Source of the DNA: Rhizobium sp. Q54
Lineage (GTDB): Bacteria; Bacteroidota; Bacteroidia; Flavobacteriales; Flavobacteriaceae
Direction: 5' to 3'
DNA: 8,933 nt
Assembly (NCBI GenBank): GCA_943324395.2
Contig: CALPLL020000068.1
Location: forward strand, 1 to 8,933
Both the position numbers and the translations under genes were made by a program. Of this stretch, positions 6,609 to 8,933 are shown one piece after another. The first letter of the stretch is position 1, and each line of letters starts with the position of its first letter. The notes under the pieces are model-generated. The model was given only the letters and a program-made list of their open reading frames with translations, was not told the origin of the DNA and did not search any database.

Positions 6609-7858
6609 ACCTAATTATCCGTGAAGCTACAATAATTGATTCTAAAAGTCCTTTCCACAATCAAAAGTTGGATGTGAAAATTAATTCAGGAACCATAGAA
6701 AAAATCGGAAGTAAAATTCCAAATGAAAATGGTTTTGAAGAAATAAAATTAGAGAATTTACACCTTTCGCAAGGTTGGTTCGACAGCAGCGTTTCGCTTG
6801 GTGAGCCAGGATTTGAAGATCGTGAAACTATTGCTAACGGATTAAATGTAGCTGCAAAAAGTGGATTCACAGCAGTGGCTCTACAACCCAACTCCTTCCC
6901 TATTATTGACAATCAATCGCAAATTAATTTTGTAAAAAATAAAGCCGAAGGAGCTGCAACGGATTTATATCCAATTGGTGCTTTCACAAAAGAAAGTGAG
7001 GGAAAAGACATGGCCGAATTATTCGATATGAAAAATGCTGGCGCAGTAGCTTTTGGAGATTACAATAAAAATATTGACAATGCCAACCTACTAAAAATTG
7101 GATTACAATACGTTCAAGATTTTGATGGATTGATTATCGCTTACTCACAAGAAGCGAGTATTAAAGGAAATGGCGTGGTAAATGAAGGAGTTGTTTCTAC
7201 TAGATTGGGATTAAAAGGAATTCCAAATTTGGCTGAAGAACTTCAAATATCCCGCAACTTATTTCTTTTAGAATATACAGGAGGTAAAATGCATATTCCA
7301 ACCATTTCAACAGCAAAATCGGTGGAATTGATTCGAAATGCTAAAGCAAAAGGGTTGAATGTAACTTGTAGTGCAGCAGTTCATCATTTGGTATTAACCG
7401 ATGAAAAATTAGAAGGGTTTGACACAAGATACAAAGTTTCGCCGCCTTTAAGAACTGATGAAGATAGAAAAGCGTTAATCACAGGAATTAATGATAATAC
7501 GATTGATATGATCACTTCCGATCACAATCCGATTGACATTGAACACAAAAAAATGGAATTTGACGGTGCTAAAAACGGCACAATCGGATTAGAATCTGCT
7601 TTTGGAGCGCTTACTAACGAAATTGCCTTAGAAAAAATAATTGAAAAATTAACCGCAGGTAAAAGTCACTTCGGAATTGAAAGTTCATCAATAAAAGAAG
7701 GTGAAAAAGCCAATATTACTCTTTTCAATCCAAATGGAAATTGGACTTTTGAAAAAGAAAATATCCTTTCAAAATCAAAAAATTCTGCCTTTTTGGGAAC
7801 TGAGATGAAAGGAAAAGTATATGGAATTTACAATCAAGGACAATTAGTTTTATCATAA
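6605..7858 (+). CDS. Dihydroorotase homologue lacking metal-binding residues (likely catalytically inactive)
   Basis: The protein has 417 residues, normal for class I dihydroorotase, the zinc amidohydrolase that cyclises carbamoyl aspartate in pyrimidine synthesis. The family backbone is clear: EPGFEDRET (67-75), PNSFPIIDN (95-103), GAVAFGD (146-152), GLKGIPNLAEE (202-212), PPLRTDEDRKALI (280-292), GTIGLESAFG. However, the DxHxHxREPG motif reads D60-S-S62-V-S64-L-G66-EPG, so both ligand histidines and the substrate-binding Arg are lost. The next ligand His is Y180 (YSQE for HCED), and the HVST histidine is T233 (TIST). The Asp of TDHAPH remains (D306), but the final His is I310. Hydrolase activity is therefore unlikely. 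Non-catalytic PyrC homologues that scaffold aspartate transcarbamoylase are known in Pseudomonas, but no pyrB is nearby. ATG 6605 is preferred over an upstream in-frame start at 6536, because family homology begins with MNLIIREATII and 6605 gives the ATGA overlap with the BatA gene. Databases would probably label this pyrC; that symbol would mislead. Confidence 0.9.
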   Translation: MNLIIREATIIDSKSPFHNQKLDVKINSGTIEKIGSKIPNENGFEEIKLENLHLSQGWFDSSVSLGEPGFEDRETIANGLNVAAKSGFTAVALQPNSFPIIDNQSQINFVKNKAEGAATDLYPIGAFTKESEGKDMAELFDMKNAGAVAFGDYNKNIDNANLLKIGLQYVQDFDGLIIAYSQEASIKGNGVVNEGVVSTRLGLKGIPNLAEELQISRNLFLLEYTGGKMHIPTISTAKSVELIRNAKAKGLNVTCSAAVHHLVLTDEKLEGFDTRYKVSPPLRTDEDRKALITGINDNTIDMITSDHNPIDIEHKKMEFDGAKNGTIGLESAFGALTNEIALEKIIEKLTAGKSHFGIESSSIKEGEKANITLFNPNGNWTFEKENILSKSKNSAFLGTEMKGKVYGIYNQGQLVLS

Positions 7859-7873
7859 ATATATAAATCAAAA

Positions 7874-8200
7874 ATGGAAAATTCTGTTGAAGAAGGAAAA
7901 ACAATAGCAATTACAAGCTATATTTTAATTGTAGGTGTATTTATTGCAATGTCGATGAATAGCGAAAATAAAAATTCATTTGCTTCATTTCACATTCGTC
8001 AAGCATTAGGTATTTCATTAACATTCATTTCTTTAGGATTGATTATTAGTAATTTCAATACCCTTTTTATTTCTGTTCCAATGTGGATTTCTGTATCTGT
8101 ATTGTGGACTTATGGAATATTTAGCGCTATAAGTGGATCTGAAAAACCTATTCCAATTTTAGGTCACTATTTTCAAAAATGGTTTAAAACGATATCATAA
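7874..8200 (+). CDS. Small DUF4870/Tic20-like membrane protein
   Basis: This is a 108-residue inner-membrane protein with about three spans (roughly residues 12-30, 46-62 and 68-90). The sequence SFASFHIRQALGI after the first span matches the pattern of the DUF4870/Tic20-like family, in which an (H/N)xRQA segment follows a short polar loop. The function of bacterial members is not known. The gene lies 15 nt after the dihydroorotase-like stop and 2 nt before the hydrolase start, on the same strand, so it is most likely an operon member. The family call rests on pattern recognition only; that it is a real membrane protein gene is clear from the tight spacing and hydrophobicity. Confidence 0.75.
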   Translation: MENSVEEGKTIAITSYILIVGVFIAMSMNSENKNSFASFHIRQALGISLTFISLGLIISNFNTLFISVPMWISVSVLWTYGIFSAISGSEKPIPILGHYFQKWFKTIS

Positions 8201-8202
8201 TA

Positions 8203-8850
8203 ATGGAATTATCATTAGAATATCAAGTTCGCGAGCCAAAAATACTATTAGATAAAAACCCATTATTGCTTTTATTACACGGTTATGGAAGTAATGATTC
8301 CGACTTGTTTTCATTCGCTTCTGAGCTACCGGACGAATATTTTGTAATTTCTGCCAGAGCACCTTATGACTTACAATATGGAAGTTACGCTTGGTATGCG
8401 ATTAATTTTGATGCCGATCAAAATAAATTTTCTGACCACGACCAGGCAATTTTATCGAGAGATTTAGTAGTTAAATTTATCGAAGAATTGAAAGTAAAAT
8501 TCCCAATTGACAGTTCAAATATCACCTTAATTGGATTCAGCCAAGGTTCGATTTTGAGTTATTCAATAGCACTTTCTTATCCAAACATTGTTCAACGTGT
8601 TGTTGCATTGAGCGGCTATTTAAATTTGGATATAAATAGTAATAATTACCAAAACAATGATTTCAGTAAATTAAAAATATTTGCTTCTCATGGAACTGTG
8701 GATCAAGTAATCCCAGTAGAATGGGCACGTAAAACAGATCCAATTTTGAAAAGCTTAGGAATTAATTCTACTTATAAAGAATATCCTATTGGACATGGAG
8801 TTTCACCACAGAACTTTTTTGATTTAAAAGATTGGTTGCAGGGAAAATAA
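8203..8850 (+). CDS. Serine alpha/beta-hydrolase, phospholipase/carboxylesterase family
   Basis: This 215-residue protein has the compact alpha/beta-hydrolase fold of the PF02230 family (bacterial carboxylesterases such as YpfH, and acyl-protein thioesterases/lysophospholipases). Motifs seen: oxyanion-hole strand LLLLLHGYGSN (21-31), PYDLQYGSYAWY (54-65), nucleophile elbow GFSQG with Ser113 (111-115), ALSGYL (135-140), SHGTVDQVIP with catalytic Asp167, and GHG with catalytic His198. The triad is complete, so an active esterase or thioesterase is expected; the substrate cannot be told. No signal peptide or lipobox is present, so it is cytoplasmic. ATG 8203 comes 2 nt after the DUF4870-like stop, making it the last member of the four-gene operon. 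What follows is non-coding repeat sequence. Confidence 0.92.
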   Translation: MELSLEYQVREPKILLDKNPLLLLLHGYGSNDSDLFSFASELPDEYFVISARAPYDLQYGSYAWYAINFDADQNKFSDHDQAILSRDLVVKFIEELKVKFPIDSSNITLIGFSQGSILSYSIALSYPNIVQRVVALSGYLNLDINSNNYQNNDFSKLKIFASHGTVDQVIPVEWARKTDPILKSLGINSTYKEYPIGHGVSPQNFFDLKDWLQGK

Positions 8851-8856
8851 TAACCG

Positions 8857-8906
8857 CAGATACACAGATGAAAAAGGGACACTAATTTCACTAATTATCA
8901 CTAATT
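8857..8906. repeat. Short tandem repeats in the 3' intergenic tail
   Basis: CAGAT occurs at 8857-8861 and 8865-8869 (period 8), followed by three CACTAATT copies at 8880-8887, 8889-8896 and 8899-8906 (periods 9 and 10). The pattern of an imperfect CCGCAGATnCACAGAT stretch followed by spaced (T)CACTAATT words is typical of dispersed intergenic repeats in Bacteroidota genomes; this resemblance is from memory, not a search. From 8851 to the window end no ORF or clear hairpin terminator is seen. The repeat may continue past the right edge. Confidence 0.6.
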
Positions 8907-8933
8907 TTTTTGGGTAGATTAGTAGGTTTAATC

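Noticed and set aside
6661..6912. Minus-strand open frame inside the dihydroorotase-like gene
   Set aside because: Antisense shadow of the conserved N-terminal region; no support of its own.
7725..7910. Minus-strand open frame across the junction of the dihydroorotase-like and DUF4870-like genes
   Set aside because: Overlaps two operon genes; its hydrophobic look comes from AT-rich antisense sequence.
8880..8906. CRISPR-like array from the repeated CACTAATT words
   Set aside because: Units are 8 nt with 1-2 nt between them; far too short for repeats and spacers, and no cas genes are present.
8900..8923. ACTAAT / ATTAGT as a terminator hairpin after the hydrolase gene
   Set aside because: Only 6 AT-rich pairs around a 12-nt loop; too weak, and better explained by the tandem repeat.

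Overview
The window looks like chromosome from a member of the Bacteroidota, most likely Flavobacteriia (Flavobacterium-like). It is strongly AT-rich. Promoters carry the Bacteroidota -7 box TAnnTTTG instead of an E. coli -10 box, starts lack clear Shine-Dalgarno sequences, and the proteins (BatA-type aerotolerance-domain protein, exported lactonase-family propeller, DEAD-box helicase with a basic tail) are typical of that group. No tRNA, rRNA, CRISPR array, insertion sequence, integrase or phage gene is visible. The exact genus is an inference.

Layout: (1) 1-672, the C-terminal part of an unrecognised multi-pass membrane protein that runs off the left edge. (2) 780-2048, a divergent Nramp-like metal-ion transporter behind its own promoter, which carries a 7-bp inverted repeat. 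(3) 2100-3452, a DEAD-box RNA helicase whose motif II reads DEFD. (4) 3453-4565 on the minus strand, an exported lactonase-family beta-propeller; its stop codon abuts the helicase stop with no spacer. (5) A 114-bp divergent promoter region, 4566-4679. (6) 4680-8850, a tight four-gene plus-strand operon: a BatA/vWA membrane protein, a dihydroorotase homologue that has lost its metal ligands, a small DUF4870/Tic20-like membrane protein, and a serine alpha/beta-hydrolase of the phospholipase/carboxylesterase family. Spacings are a 4-nt overlap, 15 nt and 2 nt. (7) 8851-8933, a non-coding tail with short tandem repeats resembling the dispersed intergenic repeats of this phylum.

Most genes here are housekeeping or accessory chromosomal genes with recognisable families. 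The most interesting part is the operon at 4680-8850. A dihydroorotase fold that should not be able to bind the catalytic zinc pair is translationally coupled to a membrane-anchored vWA protein, with no other pyrimidine gene nearby. This suggests a structural, regulatory or moonlighting role at the membrane, but that is inference. Two further family-level deviations are the DPSG/SPY substitutions in the Nramp metal site and the DEFD Walker B of the helicase.
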